Made by a program: the position numbers and the translations under genes | From: Podarcis raffonei | Taxonomy: Eukaryota > Chordata > Lepidosauria > Squamata > Lacertidae | Direction of reading: 5' to 3' | NCBI RefSeq assembly: GCF_027172205.1 | Contig: NC_070619.1 | Span: 2,676,001 to 2,740,000, forward strand | Length of the DNA stretch: 64,000 bases | The notes under the pieces: model-generated | Databases searched by the model: none | What the model saw: only the letters and a program-made list of their open reading frames with translations | What the model was told of the DNA's origin: nothing | In this document: positions 1 through 10,288 of the stretch, in pieces | Layout of the letters: each line of letters begins with the position of its first letter | Numbering within the stretch: the first letter of the stretch is position 1

Positions 1-243
1 TCCTGCCAACCTAGCAGTTCGAAAGCACGTCAAAGTGCAAGTAGATAAATAGGTACCATTATGGCGGGAAGGTAAACGGCGTTTCCGTGCGCTGCTCTGG
101 TTCGCCAGAAGCGGCTTGGTCATGCTGGCCACATGACCCGGAAGCTGAACGCCGGCTCCCTCGGCCAATAAAGCGAGATGAGCACCGCAACTTCAGAGTC
201 GTCTGCGACTGGACCGAATGGTCAGGGGTCCCTTTACCTTTAT
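1..243 (+). repeat. Sauria-type tRNA SINE, 5' part outside the window
   Basis: This is the 3' two thirds of the commonest SINE here. It shares with the other copies the landmarks TAGATAAATAGGTACC, the block CACATGACCCGGAAGCTG and the terminal GGGGTCCCTTTACCTTTA. The tRNA-like head lies upstream of base 1. It sits in what should be a MYO1F intron. Confidence 0.9.
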
Positions 244-302
244 GATATTATGCAGCATATTAAAGGAATATTTATAAAAACGGGAAGGAACATGGGAAGT
301 CT

Positions 303-306
303 AATG

Positions 307-352
<46 letters not shown>
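303..352. repeat. (TAA)n microsatellite
   Basis: An uninterrupted run of TAA/ATA triplets. In this genome such runs sit at the 3' tails of L2-like elements, and an L2 end directly follows. Confidence 0.95.
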
Positions 353-353
<1 letters not shown>

Positions 354-600
354 TTATTATTTGTTACCTGCCCATTTGGCTGGGTTTGCCCAGCCACTCT
401 GGGCGGCTTCCAACAAAGATTAAAAATACATTAAAACCTCACACACTAAAAACTTCCCTGAACCTTCAGATGTCTTCTAAATGTCAGGTAGTTGTTTATC
501 TCTTTGACATCTGGTGGGAGGGTGTTCCACAGGGCAGGCGCCACCACCGAGAAGGCCCTCTGCCTGGTTCCCTGTAGCTTTGCTATAAGAGAAATGTGTG
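353..600 (-). mobile_element. L2 LINE 3' end
   Basis: The reverse complement matches the 3' untranslated end and last ORF2 codons of the L2 copies at 10.5-11.1 kb and 2.3-3.2 kb. Shared landmarks are the block reading GCCCAGCCACTCTGGGCGGC and the segment reading CGAGAAGGCCCTCTGCCTGG. It is 5' truncated. Confidence 0.8.
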
Positions 601-633
601 ACAAATTTGAAGTCCGAATTCAATTGGTTAAAG

Positions 634-880
634 CAAGGGTCAGCAACCTTTTTCAGCTGTGGGCCAGTCCACTGTCCCTCAGTGGGGGACCGGACTATAT
701 CTTTTTTTGAGGGGGGATGAACAAATTCCTATGCCCCACAAATAACCCAGAGATGCATTTTAAATAAAAGGACACATTCTACTCATGTAAAAACACGCTG
801 ATTTCCAGACTGTCCGCAGGCCGGATTTAGAAGGCGATTGGGCCGGATCTGGTCCTTGGGCCTTAGTTTGCCTACCCCTG
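634..880 (+). mobile_element. Non-autonomous hAT element, 247 bp, with 8-bp target duplication
   Basis: The ends are imperfect inverted repeats: CAAGGGTCAGCAACCTTTTT at the left and the complement of CAGGGGTAGGCAAACTAAGG at the right. They are flanked by an exact 8-bp direct repeat GGTTAAAG at 626-633 and 881-888. An 8-bp duplication with CAGGGG-type ends is the hAT signature. There is no coding capacity, so it would depend on a hAT transposase elsewhere. It is inserted next to the L2 remnant at 353-600. Confidence 0.9.
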
Positions 881-1004
881 GGTTAAAGTTATGAAAATCT
901 AATAAGAAAGAGAGGAAGATAAACCAAGAACCAAACCTGCCTTACCACCGCATCAGTCCATGGTGTGTTACTGGCACTGGCTGGCAGCAGCTCTCCCAGT
1001 TCTC

Positions 1005-1320
1005 AGAATCAGAGAATTGAAGAGTTGGGAGGGACCCTGAGGGTCATCTAGCCCAACCCCCTGTAGTGCGGGGAGTCTCAGACAGGGAGTTTCCCCGAGC
1101 ACTGCTTGGAGATGCTGCAGAGGGAATCTGGGGCCAACACAAATCAAGAGCGGAGTCCTTAAGATGGTTGGATGACGCCTTGCACACCTCGTGCCGCTAA
1201 GCTGGTGCCAAACATCTTGCTCTGCTTCCCTTTGGACCACATCCGTGAGGCCAAGAGACATTTGGGGTTGGGCTAGATGACCCACAGGGTCCCTTCCAAC
1301 TCTATGATTCTATGAGAAGG
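1005..1320. mobile_element. Two CR1 3' tails in opposite orientation
   Basis: At 1005-1085 the sequence reads as the reverse complement of the CR1 3' end (GGGTCATCTAGCCCAACCCC). At 1260-1315 the same kind of tail is on the plus strand, ending in TCTATGATTCTATGA. The roughly 175 bp between them match nothing I recognise. Confidence 0.7.
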
Positions 1321-1384
1321 GAGAGGGTTCCTTTTTTCTAAAGGTTGTCTAGTGACTTATCTCCTTGGCTTGGGGGCCACATAA

Positions 1385-1897
1385 CTCCTTACCCTCCAAC
1401 ACTTCTTTGATGAAAATAGGGAGATCCTAAGGAATAATGAGGGGCTGTGAGGGACACGGGTGGCACTGTGGGTTAAACCACAGAGCCTAGGGCTTGCCGA
1501 TCAGAAGGTCGGCGGTTCGAATCCCTGCGACGGGGTGAGCTCCCGTTGCTCGGTCCCTGCTGCTGCCAACCTAGCATTTCGAAAGCACATCAAGGTGCAA
1601 GTAGATAAATAGGTACCACTCCGGCGGGAAGATACACAGCGTTTCCGTGCGCTGCTCTGGTTGGCCAGAAGCAGCTTAGTCATGCTAGCCACATGACCCG
1701 GAAGCTGTACGCCGGCTCCCTCGGCCAATAAAGCGAGATGAGCGCTGCAACCCCAGAGTTGGCCACGACTGGACCTAATGGTCAGGGGTCCCTTTACCTT
1801 TAAGGAAAAGTGGGACATTCCAGGATCAAGTCAGAAACTGGAATGGCTTCTGTAAATCCGGGACTATCCCGGGAAAACAGGGTCACTGGGAGGGTCT
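1385..1897 (+). mobile_element. Composite repeat: short unclassified element carrying a Sauria SINE
   Basis: The outer repeat starts ACCCTCCAACACTTC and ends near GGGAAAACAGGGTCACTGGGA. The Sauria SINE occupies about 1453-1803 in sense orientation. The outer repeat is broken at CCTAAGGAA, the same point as in the copies at 7.1-7.65 kb and 49.98-50.6 kb (see findings). The short direct repeats at the SINE edges are diverged in this copy. Confidence 0.8.
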
Positions 1898-2092
1898 GCA
1901 ATTGCGGCCTTCTTTTAGTGGGATGGGGTCAGCATGTCCTGAGTTATCTGTTTAGCTGTTTTTAATATTTTTATTGGATGTCCTTAAATGGTTCAAACTG
2001 CAAGTCACTTTGGATGTGAGAGAAACAATGAACAAATAAGGTTTTTGTGGATCTAATCGTTTCCCCGGCCTCTCCTTCTCTCCGTCCCTCAG

Positions 2093-2241
2093 ACTACAGT
2101 TCCGTGTGAAGAAAGAAGGGTGGGGAGGAGGGGGCACCCGGACGGTGTCGTTCGTGAGTGGACAGGGCGACGTGGCAGCCCTCAAAGCAAGCGGCAAGAC
2201 ACTGACCATATCCATTGGGAGCGGCCTCCCCAAGAACTCCA
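2093..2241 (+). CDS. MYO1F: MYO1F exon, end of TH1 domain
   Basis: The acceptor is a pyrimidine tract ending CCCTCAG and the donor is GTAAGC. It encodes [20 protein letters not shown] and continues to SGLPKNS. The glycine-rich WGGGGTR loop is typical of the TH1 domains of MYO1E and MYO1F, which bind acidic phospholipids. It begins with the last base of a split codon and ends one base into the next. Confidence 0.95.
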
Positions 2242-5200
2242 GTAAGCAGGGGCTGAGTGGGGGATTTCCTTATACAGAGCTGCCTTCAGATGTCTTCTAA
2301 AAGTCAGATAGCTGTTTATCTCCTTGGCATCTGTGTTTCACAGGGCGGGTGCCACCACCGAGAAGGCCCTCTGCCTGGTTCCCTGTAACCTCACTTCTCG
2401 CAGGGAGGGAACCACCAGAAGGCCCTTGGAGATGGACGATGGGATTGGAGACGCTCCTTCAGGGCCAATTCCGTTTAGGGCTTCAAAGTCCAGCACCAAC
2501 ACTTTGAATGATGCTCAGAAACGTACTGGGAGCAGGTCTTATATGTTCTCAGCGGTCACTCCCAGTCACCAGCGTTCTGGGTTGGTTGTCGTTCCCCGTA
2601 ACTTCAGTTCTTGCAGTGAGGGAACCACCAGAAGGCCCTCGGAACTGGACCTTGGTGTCCGGGCTGAACGATGGGGGTGGAGACACTCTTTATAGCCAAG
2701 GCTGTTTAGGACTTTAGAAGTCAGCACCAACACTCTGAATTGTGCCCAGAAACGTACTGGGAGGCAGTGTAGATCTTTCAGGACTGGTATTATATGGTCC
2801 CATCAGCTTCTCCCAGTCCCCAGTCTGGCAGCCCCATTCTGGATTAGTTTCACTTTCTGAATCACCTACAAAGGTAGCCCCATGGAGAACGCATTGCAGT
2901 AGCCCCAGCAGGAGATAACCAGATCATGGACCACTCTGGCGAGACAGGGAGCAGGCAGGGAAGGTCTCATCCAGCACACCAGATGGAGCTGGTAGACAGC
3001 TGCCCTGGAGGCAGAATTGACCTGTGCCTCCATGGACAGCTGTGAGTCCAGAATGACTCCCAGGCTGCCCACCCAATTACCCCATTCAGGACCAGGGAGT
3101 CCCCCACACCTGCCCGTCCCTTGTCCCCCAAAAACAGCCCTTCTGTATTGTCGGGATTCAACCTCAATCCGTTGACCAACACCCATCCTCCAGCCGCTCA
3201 CACAGGACCTTCACTTCCTTCACTGGTTCCGATTTAAACGAGAGGTAGAGCTGGGTACGGTCCGCATGACCATGTGACCCTTTTGCAGAATTTTATCCCA
3301 ATTCCAGGCCAAGGTGTATGTGAAATCTCTTCCTCTCTTCCTCAGAGCCAACACGGAAAGGGGCCCTTCAAAGCAGAGGCCGCCACAAGCAGGCAACGCC
3401 ATCGCGAGCCGCCCCATCAGCCCCGAGAGGTAAGCCTGGCCAATGGTGCTTCTTGGAGGAAGGGAGAAAACTGCACATTCAACATGGGAATCCAGCTCCC
3501 AGCAGCCAGCATGCTCAATGGTCCAGGGGGTTCTGCAAAGTGGAGTCCTGGAGCATCCAGAAAACCACAGAATTGCCCATTTCTGATCTACGGGTAGATG
3601 ATAAAGTACCATTTTGCTAACCCATTTTGCGGGGTTACCTTGTCTTACATAGACTAGCTGGGAATATCAACCTGCATTCTTCCTCCCTGAGGTCTAGAAA
3701 CCTGCCCTCTAATTTTTATTGGCCTGGATGAAAGCTCAGATTCGCTCATCTTGTTTTCTCTAAGCTGTTTTTAATACTGAAGTTTAAATCGCTGTGACGC
3801 ACCTGGGGCCTGTTAGTGAAGGGTGGGTAAAAAAAATTGGCTTGCTTTTTATTATGTAATTTGTACTTTTATATTGTGATTTTATGCTGCAACTGCCCTG
3901 AGACCTGCAGGTACACAAATTTTAATAACAATAATAACAGGGGCATTACTAATAATTGGGGCATTCATCACAATATAATTCGCCTGTGGTGAGCTGACAG
4001 TTTGCTCCAGGCGACTAGGCAACGAATGGCTCAGGTTGTACGCAGCTGAGCAAAACCAGCACGAAACTCTGCAGTTTATTTGCTAAGGCTTGTATTATGC
4101 CTCCCGTTTAGGGGCGCCCCCTCAAGGCACATGCAGGAACGGAGCGCCACAATTTGCACGCAGCACCAGGTGCCAGGAACAGACCTACAGCGCCCCCAAG
4201 AGGCCTGGACAAGTGCCCCCGGCCAGCGCACTCCCCAGACAGGGCATGACGCGACGGGCAAAGGCGAGGACGCCCTCGGACCACAACATGGAGTTCCTCA
4301 ACGTTCCAGACCAGGGAATGGCAGGGTATGTGTTGATTTTGAAACCTATCACCTGCCCCAGGGTGCCCTTGGCGAGGAAAGCTGTTTCCCTCCCCCTTTG
4401 CTGGCAATATTATTATTAAAAGGTAAAGGGACCCCTGACCATTAGGTCCAGTCACGGACAACTCTGGGGTTTCCTAGAGCGCTCATCTCGCTTTACTGGC
4501 CGAGGGAGCCAGCGTACAGCTTCCGGGTCATGTGGCCAGCATGACTAAGAAGCTTCTGGCAAACCAGAGCAGCGCACGGAAACGCCATTTACCTTCCCGC
4601 CGGAGCGGTACCTATTTATCTACTTGCACTTTGATGTGCTTTCGAACTGCTAGGTTGGCAGGAGCAGGGACCGAGCAACGGGAGCTCACCCCGTCCCGGG
4701 GATTCGAACTGCTGACCTTCTGATTGGCAAGTCCTAGGCTCTGTGGTTTAACCCACAGCGCCACCCGCGTACCTATTATTATTATTATTATTTGCAAACC
4801 GCTTGGAGGTTTTACTTACGACCAAGAAGCAAAAGGTAGATTTTGATAACAAAACCATAAAGACTAGAATCATGGGGTCGGTTTGAAAATTAAACTGAAC
4901 TTATTGGGAACCATAGGAATCTACTGCTAGGGTCTGAGGTCCCTTGGCCCCTCCACATTTTTGTTTTTATTTTACCAAATAATTTTTATTAGTTTTAACA
5001 AACTAGTACCAAATTACATCAAATTTAACGCAGTTTTTCCATTGACTTTCCAGTCTTCGTTGTCCATGTGTTTCATCTTTCCTCTAATTACTGCTTTATA
5101 TCAGCCATTGATTTCCAATTCACATTCCGTTCCTTATATTTAATCTTTAATTCCAGATTTTAAAATTTATTTCCCCCTCCCTTTCCCCTTCCCCCTCAGC

Positions 5201-6595
5201 CGTCTATTTATCAATCCCTGCTTGTATAATTACTTATTTCCTTAAAAAGAAAAACAGAAAGAAAATGAGGTCACTCTGCTGCTTGCCTCTGCACCTTAAA
5301 TCATTACTTGTATATACCCAGATAGGCGGGGTATAAACAATAAAATTATTATTATTATTTCTATATTATGTTTTTCTTTTCATCTTGCTTGTGTGATTAT
5401 CTGGATCTGTCTTTTCGTCTATTGTTCGTCCTTTTATTTTTTCCCCCAATGTTTTTTTTATTGATTTTCCACGTTGATCACAAAAGGACATAACAAAACA
5501 CACAACAACAAAAAACACACTACAATAAAATTAAACACAGAGAAAAATTATTTCTTCAAATACCTAATTCTCTTAACATTGATATCTGACTTCCTCGATT
5601 CCCCTCTAACTGAATTTCATTATACTGTATCACCTTTATAACAGTTCTCCAAGTTCATATTTCTAATAATATTAACTCCTTTCATTTACTAACCTCTTCT
5701 CCTTTATTAATATTCTAATCCTTAATATTTACTACCACATATTCTTATTCTACTCGTAAGCCTATTTGTTACTTCCAAGGATTTTCTATTTATCTTATAT
5801 TACAATATTTAGCTAAATATTCTTTAAATTTCTTCTTGTTCCTCCTTTTGTATCCGCTCCTGCCCTGCCAAATATTTGAGGGTCCCAAAAATGTTGATGG
5901 GCATTGCTATCCAAATTGTTTGCAGTGTGCCGCATCATGTGATCAATTTTGTGGGGCAGGGCTTACCTGGGGCCCCCAATATTTTATTCAATTTGGCACC
6001 AGTCGGAAAAGCAGGATTCTGTGCCCAATGCCGTATTCTGTTCCCCTGTGTCATCCTGCAGATGGGATGAGCCCTGCAGGTGGAAACATCTCTGGTGCCC
6101 TGCAGAATTCGAACCCAGAGCTGCAAGCACCGCCTGCTGACTCACTTCCGCCTCTTTTTAACAGGACGCAGAGGAAGCGGAGCATCAGCCAGAAACCTCT
6201 TCCGGCCGTGGGGAGGCCCAAGCCGCAGCCCAAGGCTTCTGGGCCACGATGCCGCGCTCTGTACCAGTACGTCGGGCAGGATGTGGATGAGATCAGCTTC
6301 AACGCGGGCGACGTGATAGATATATTGATGGAAGGTAGGTCTGCAATGCGGTCTGTGATTCACGCAAGCAAAGGGTGAGGAAGCTGTGGTTTTGCACTGC
6401 AGAAACGCACATTTCTCTGGGGGGAGGTACAGGTGGGTCTGAGGTCAGCCATAGGGCAGGCGGGCAGTGGCAAAAGTGTGCAGGGCTGCCCCCTTCTTCT
6501 GAAGCCATCTCCCCACCAGACACCCTTTCCGCTCTCTCTGCCACTTTCGTACCCTCCAACGTTTCTCTGATGAAAGTAGGGACATCCTATTCCTG

Positions 6596-6648
<53 letters not shown>

Positions 6649-7918
6649 CCTGTCCATCTTACTGGGTTGTCCCAGCCACTCTGGGCAGCTTCCAGCACAT
6701 ATAAAAACATAATAAAACATTAAGGTAAAGGTAAAGGGACCCCTGATCATTAGGTCCAGTCGTGGCCGACTCTGGGGTTGCAGCGCTCATCTCGCTTTAT
6801 TGGCTGAGGGAGCCGGCGTACAGCTTCCAGATCATGCGGCCAGCATGACTAAGCTGCTTCTGGCAAACCAAAGCAGTGCACGGAAACGCCATTTACCTTC
6901 CCACTGGAGCGGTACCTATTTATCTACTTGCACTTGACGTGCTTTCGAACTGCTAGGTTGGCAGGAGCAGGGACCGAGCAACGGGAGCTCACCCCGTCGC
7001 AGGGATTCGAACCGCCGACCTTCTGATCGGCAAGTTCTAGGCTCTGTGGTTTAACCCACAGAACCACCCGCATCCCTTAATAAAACATTAAACATTAACA
7101 AACTTCCGTATCCAGGGCTGCCTTCAGATGTCTTCTAAAGGTTGTATATTTCTCCGATGGAAATAGGGACGACCTAAGGAAAAGCTGGGGATGTGGGTGG
7201 CGCTGTGGGTTAAACCTCAGCGCCTAGGACTTGCAGATCGCATGGTCGGCGGTTCGAATCCCCGCGGCGAGGTGAGCTCCCGTCGTTCGGTCCCAGCTCC
7301 TGCCCACCTAGCAGTTCGAAAGCACTCCTAAGTGCAAGTAGATAAATAGGTACCGCTTTATAGTGGGAAGGTAAACGGTGTTTCCGTGTGCTGCGCTGGT
7401 GCTGGCTTGCCAGATGCAGCTTCGTCACGCTGGCCACGTGACCCGGAAGTGTCTGCGGACAGCGCCGGCTCCCGGCCTCTTGAGCGAGATGAGCGCGCAA
7501 CCCTAGAGTCGGTCACGACTGGCCCTGACGGGCAGGGGTACCTTTTTAAGGAAAAGCTGAACATTCTGGGATCAAATCAGAAACCAGGACAGCCTCTGAA
7601 AATCCAGGACTGTCCCTGGAAAGTAGGGACACTTTGAGGGACTGTAGAATGATCCTGTTTTCACCAGAGAATGTTGAAGCGTATGCACGTAGCTAGGGCA
7701 GAGGAGCAAAGCAAAAAAGGCTAGATTTCAAGAGATGGTTTTAAACAGCAGCTGTTTCAACAAAGCAGGGATGGAGGGCGGCACGTGGGGTTGACAAGCA
7801 ACACAAACACCTTGTCATATATTATTATTTTGTTTTCGCAGACCCCTCCGGATGGTGGAAAGGACGGCTTCATGGGAGAGAAGGCCTCTTCCCCGGGAAT
7901 TATGTTCAGAAGATCTGA
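2093..7918 (+). CDS. MYO1F: MYO1F, unconventional myosin-If: last five coding exons
   Basis: The C-terminal tail of a long-tailed class I myosin, an actin motor that links membranes to cortical actin, mainly in leukocytes. The joined exons 2093-2241, 3346-3429, 4112-4325, 6165-6334 and 7842-7918 keep one frame through phases 1, 1, 2 and 1, ending at TGA 7916-7918. In order they encode the end of the TH1 domain ([16 protein letters not shown]), a basic Pro-rich TH2 linker, the block [12 protein letters not shown], and an SH3 domain with ALYQY, DVDEISF, SGWWKG and FPGNYV. The [12 protein letters not shown] block and the linker fit MYO1F better than the paralogue MYO1E. The motor, IQ motifs and start lie outside the window. 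The introns carry SINE, L2 and L1 pieces but no frame damage. The gene is convergent with OAZ1. Confidence 0.95.
2265..3235 (-). mobile_element. L2 LINE fragments
   Basis: Several minus-strand pieces of L2 ORF2 and its 3' end. The translated reverse strand gives [17 protein letters not shown] and RVVHDLVIS near 2.9-3.1 kb, as in the C-terminal part of L2 reverse transcriptase. The tract at 2330-2800 holds two overlapping degenerate copies of the 3' end (GAGAAGGCCCTCTGCCTGGT type sequence). It fills most of this MYO1F intron. Confidence 0.75.
3346..3429 (+). CDS. MYO1F: MYO1F exon, start of TH2 linker
   Basis: The acceptor is CTTCCTCAG and the donor is GTAAGC. Joined to the previous exon it reads [20 protein letters not shown] and then RAAPSAPR. 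This is the basic, alanine- and proline-rich segment after TH1 that contributes to actin and membrane contacts in long-tailed class I myosins. Length 84 bp. Confidence 0.92.
3430..4111. other. MYO1F intron, no gene seen
   Basis: Holds a degraded LINE tail at about 3750-3930 (reading GCCCTGAGACCTGCAGG near its end, L2-like) and a short AATAATAATAA run. The remaining roughly 450 bp match nothing I recognise. Confidence 0.6.
4112..4325 (+). CDS. MYO1F: MYO1F exon, TH2 linker
   Basis: The acceptor is CCCGTTTAG and the donor is GTATGT. It encodes a 70-residue Arg/Pro/Gln-rich stretch that ends in [18 protein letters not shown]. The last twelve residues are nearly invariant in MYO1F and settle the identity. 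The region before them is fast-evolving, low-complexity TH2 sequence. Both splice phases agree with the neighbouring exons. Confidence 0.95.
4419..4772 (-). repeat. Sauria-type tRNA SINE
   Basis: A full-length reverse-strand copy from the CTTTACC tail to the tRNA-like head (complement of GGTGGCGCTGTGGGTTAAAC). It is inserted in an ATT-rich tract that continues on the far side as (TATTAT)n, so the target duplication is hidden in the simple repeat. MYO1F intron. Confidence 0.92.
4940..5870 (-). mobile_element. L1 LINE 3' remnants
   Basis: Two AT-rich, poly-T-headed blocks begin near 4955 and 5440. Each looks like the reverse complement of an L1 3' end (TTTTTATTGATTTTCCACG at the second). Between them at 5310-5358 is a LINE tail with an (ATT)n run (GATAGGCGGGGTATAAAC). 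No conserved ORF remains. Assignment to L1 rests on the tail structure only. Confidence 0.5.
6165..6334 (+). CDS. MYO1F: MYO1F exon, SH3 domain first part
   Basis: The acceptor is TTTTTAACAG and the donor is GTAGGT. It encodes [20 protein letters not shown] then [18 protein letters not shown] and [14 protein letters not shown] is the first strand and RT-loop start of the SH3 fold. The acidic RT loop DVDE is present. Confidence 0.95.
6545..6723 (+). repeat. Repeat fragment with (ATT)n microsatellite
   Basis: 6549-6590 is the left end of the same short repeat seen at 1385 (ACCCTCCAACGTTTCTCTGA). It is followed by an ATT run at 6597-6647 and an L2 tail piece. The last 13 bases, AATAAAACATTAA (6711-6723), are the left target duplication of the next SINE. 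Confidence 0.75.
6724..7078 (-). repeat. Sauria-type tRNA SINE with 13-bp target duplication
   Basis: A full-length reverse-strand copy bounded by exact direct repeats AATAAAACATTAA at 6711-6723 and 7079-7091. This fixes both ends and shows insertion by target-primed reverse transcription into an L2 tail. MYO1F intron. Confidence 0.95.
7130..7650 (+). mobile_element. Composite repeat carrying a Sauria SINE (second copy)
   Basis: The SINE at about 7187-7546 is in sense orientation and is bounded by the direct repeat AAGGAAAAGCTG (left 7174-7185, right about 7548-7559). The surrounding short repeat continues to GGACACTTTGAGGGA, as in the copy at 1385-1897, and is broken at the same point. Confidence 0.85.
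7842..7918 (+). CDS. MYO1F: MYO1F last coding exon, SH3 domain end
   Basis: The acceptor is TTTTCGCAG. It encodes [20 protein letters not shown] and then YVQKI, followed by TGA. It carries the SH3 ligand-groove residues, the WW pair and the P..Y of FPGNYV. The chain ends two residues after the fold, as in vertebrate MYO1F. Confidence 0.96.
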
Positions 7919-8350
7919 GCAGTGCTCCATCCTGTGGCCTAGCGCCCAAGCAGGGCAGTAAACAGGCCAGATCATACAAAACCAGCTCTTGAAACAGAGA
8001 GAGCTTGCGCCATGCACAAGGAACCCCCGCCACATGCGTTGCAAAGCACATGGGAGTCAGGAACGCTGCCTCCTTGACCGCTGTTTCCAAAACTGCAAAT
8101 GCTTTGGCATGTGGGTTTTTTTCCAGCAAAGGCAACCTTTGCACCCTAGCACTCATTGTGTTGATATTTTTTGCTGTTCTGGTGCTATCTAAAGGGGTAC
8201 GGCAAGTAGGGATTTTTTAAAAAAGGGATATGAGTTATGGAGGCATTGCACAACGACCGCCTTGATGTGTTCTCTGCACAATGTTGCAATGCTTTTTTGG
8301 GCGGGAGGCAGGGAGGCCCAGGAAGGAATTAAAAATGCCGTTTCGAAATG
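7919..8350 (+). other. MYO1F: MYO1F 3' untranslated region (approximate)
   Basis: No repeat is obvious in this stretch. A variant poly(A) signal ATTAAA lies at 8329-8334 and is followed by a T/G-rich tract. A canonical AATAAA at 8454-8459 is a second possible end. The true end needs transcript data. Confidence 0.6.
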
Positions 8351-8591
8351 CACGTTGTCTTCTTCGTAATGTCAGTTTAGGGTGCAAGAATGCTCATTTG
8401 AAGGAGGGGCCATGGGCATAGCCAAGGGAGCAGCTGCCCACCCCAATCAAGTAAATAAAAATACTTAACTAAAAGAAAAAATAATCAGAATTATTTGGAA
8501 CTGAAACCCTCACTGAGTTCAAAAGCAAGTAACTGAAAGGGAAGTAATTTAAAACAACAGTTGTTGAGACATTTCATTCCGAATCTGCTAC

Positions 8592-8722
8592 CAGCCTTTC
8601 TCAACCTGTGGGTCCCCAGATGTTGCTGGACTACAACTCCCCTAGCTAGCAAGGCCAGAGCTCAGGGATGATGGGAGTTGTAGCCCAACAACATCTGGGG
8701 GCCCACAGGTCGAGAACTGCTG
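8592..8722. mobile_element. Palindromic miniature DNA element
   Basis: The two halves are inverted repeats of about 50 bp around a short centre. The left arm includes GGGTCCCCAGATGTTG and the right arm has its near complement. The arms end in the ACTACAACTCCC / GGGAGTTGTAG motif common to a squamate hAT-like MITE family. No clear target duplication was found. Confidence 0.7.
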
Positions 8723-9297
8723 TGAGCCAGGCAGAGGGTGGGGATAGGTGGGGGGCCTGCAGCCCCCTAACCTAAATCTGGCTACGCCCATCGGAGGGGA
8801 AGCCTTGGCCCATTTTGATTTGCTAAAAATCAAGGGTGTGCCTGTTTGCAGAGTTTAGCTTCCCCAGTTGTGTAAAGCGGATTGGACCCATGGCCACGGA
8901 TCGTTCCAAGGCAGGGGGAGAACACGTAGGGAAATAGAAAGATCCTTTATTTTGAGCCAGGCCGCCTGGCTCACTATTATACACAACAGCGGTTGCCAAA
9001 CCTTTGGGGACCAGCACCCCCTACAAAAAGCATGCTTCAGAATAGCGGTTTGCACAGCCCGCCAAGGAAGATCACGAGGCAATCAAGATTCAAAACGGTA
9101 AACATCCGTCGCAATTTATTTAAAATCTAATTGGAACTATTTAGTTGAATGAATTCAACAAATGGGACTTAGAATCGTGGAATCCTTTGACAAGTGTCCT
9201 TCTAACCTAGAGGTTTGCATTGGCCTTTATTTTTATGATTATGATGCATTGGGGTTGGAGCCAGCATCTTGCTCCATCAGATTGAGAGCTTTAGCAT
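8723..9297. other. Intergenic stretch, nothing recognised
   Basis: Contains only short ORFs without splice context. A weak inverted motif around 8985-9010 (GGTTGCCAAACCTTTGGGGA) hints at another degraded MITE. Confidence 0.4.
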
Positions 9298-9400
9298 AGA
9301 ATCGTAGACCTGGAAAGGACCACCAAGGGTCATCTAGTCCAACCCCCTGCAATGCAGGAATCTCAACTAAAGCATCCATGACAGATGGCCATCCAAACTC
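9298..9400 (-). mobile_element. CR1 3' tail
   Basis: Reverse complement of the CR1 3' end, reading AGGGTCATCTAGTCCAACCC. It is strongly 5' truncated. Confidence 0.75.
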
Positions 9401-9657
9401 TGCTTTAAAAAAATCTACATCCCTTTAATTTTCGGCTTGGGCAAGATGTGTCCAGAACATTGCCCCCTTTCCCCTTCTGGCTCAGAGATGGGGCAACTCA
9501 GGCGTTGGGGACAACTGAGGTCCTGCAGACCTTCCTCTCTGGCCCTGGACACTCCCCAGACCTGACTCACTTTCCTCCCGTGCTTTTAGCTTTGACAGAA
9601 CGTGCCAATGAACTGCGGTAACACCTCTTGCTGGTCTGGATAGACTCAGTAGACTAG

Positions 9658-9892
9658 CATGGGTAGGCAAACTAAGGCCCGGGGGCCGGATCCGGCCCAA
9701 TCGCCTTCAAACGGTCCAGGAATCAGTGCTTTTTTCCATGAGTAGCATGTGCTTTTATTTAAAATGCATCTCTGGGTTATTTGTGGGGCATAGGAATTAA
9801 TCCCCCTCCCCCCAAAAAAATATAGTCCAGCCCCCCAACAAGGCCTGAGGGACAGTGGACCAGCCCCCTGCTGAAAAAGTTTGCCTATCTTG
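9658..9892 (-). mobile_element. Non-autonomous hAT element, same family as 634-880
   Basis: The internal sequence is the reverse complement of the 634-880 element, including the GGGCCGGATCCGGCCCAATC type core and the TAGGCAAACTAAGGCCC terminal motif. The ends are diverged and no 8-bp duplication is left. Confidence 0.75.
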
Positions 9893-10288
9893 TGAGCAGT
9901 GTACGTACGTGACCCTCAGGTAAAGATCACAGCGGCAAGCATTTTGCCTTGGCGTCCGATTTGTCTGTGTAGACCCATGGTTTGCTGCAGTGTAACTGGC
10001 AAAAGTAGACTGTAGTTTGTCTCGAGATGGGAACACAGGATGGGTTTTTTTTAACAAAATCTCTGGCAAGGGGCTGCATTACAGGGTATAAAACCAGCCG
10101 CCACCTAGGATTAAAGGAACGGAGTTGAGAAGCCAGAGGTTGGGACTCCTCATAGCAACAAGCTTAACTGAGGTGAGGGGACATGGTAAGAGAAGTAAGA
10201 ATGCAGAAACGTGCACATTTCCTACAGCTGCTTGTCTGGACTGCTGCAACAACTCAAACACCAGTCCCAGTTTAAGGTTACCAGGCAC

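Noticed and set aside
303-352. Poly-isoleucine coding segment
   Set aside because: It is a TAA/ATA microsatellite read in one frame. The same applies to the runs at 6597, 22083, 51855 and 58217 and to the KL/NF repeats at 60403.
2106-2300. Independent 64-codon ORF starting at the ATG-like codon in the MYO1F exon
   Set aside because: The first 45 codons are the MYO1F TH1 exon. The rest runs past the donor into the intron.
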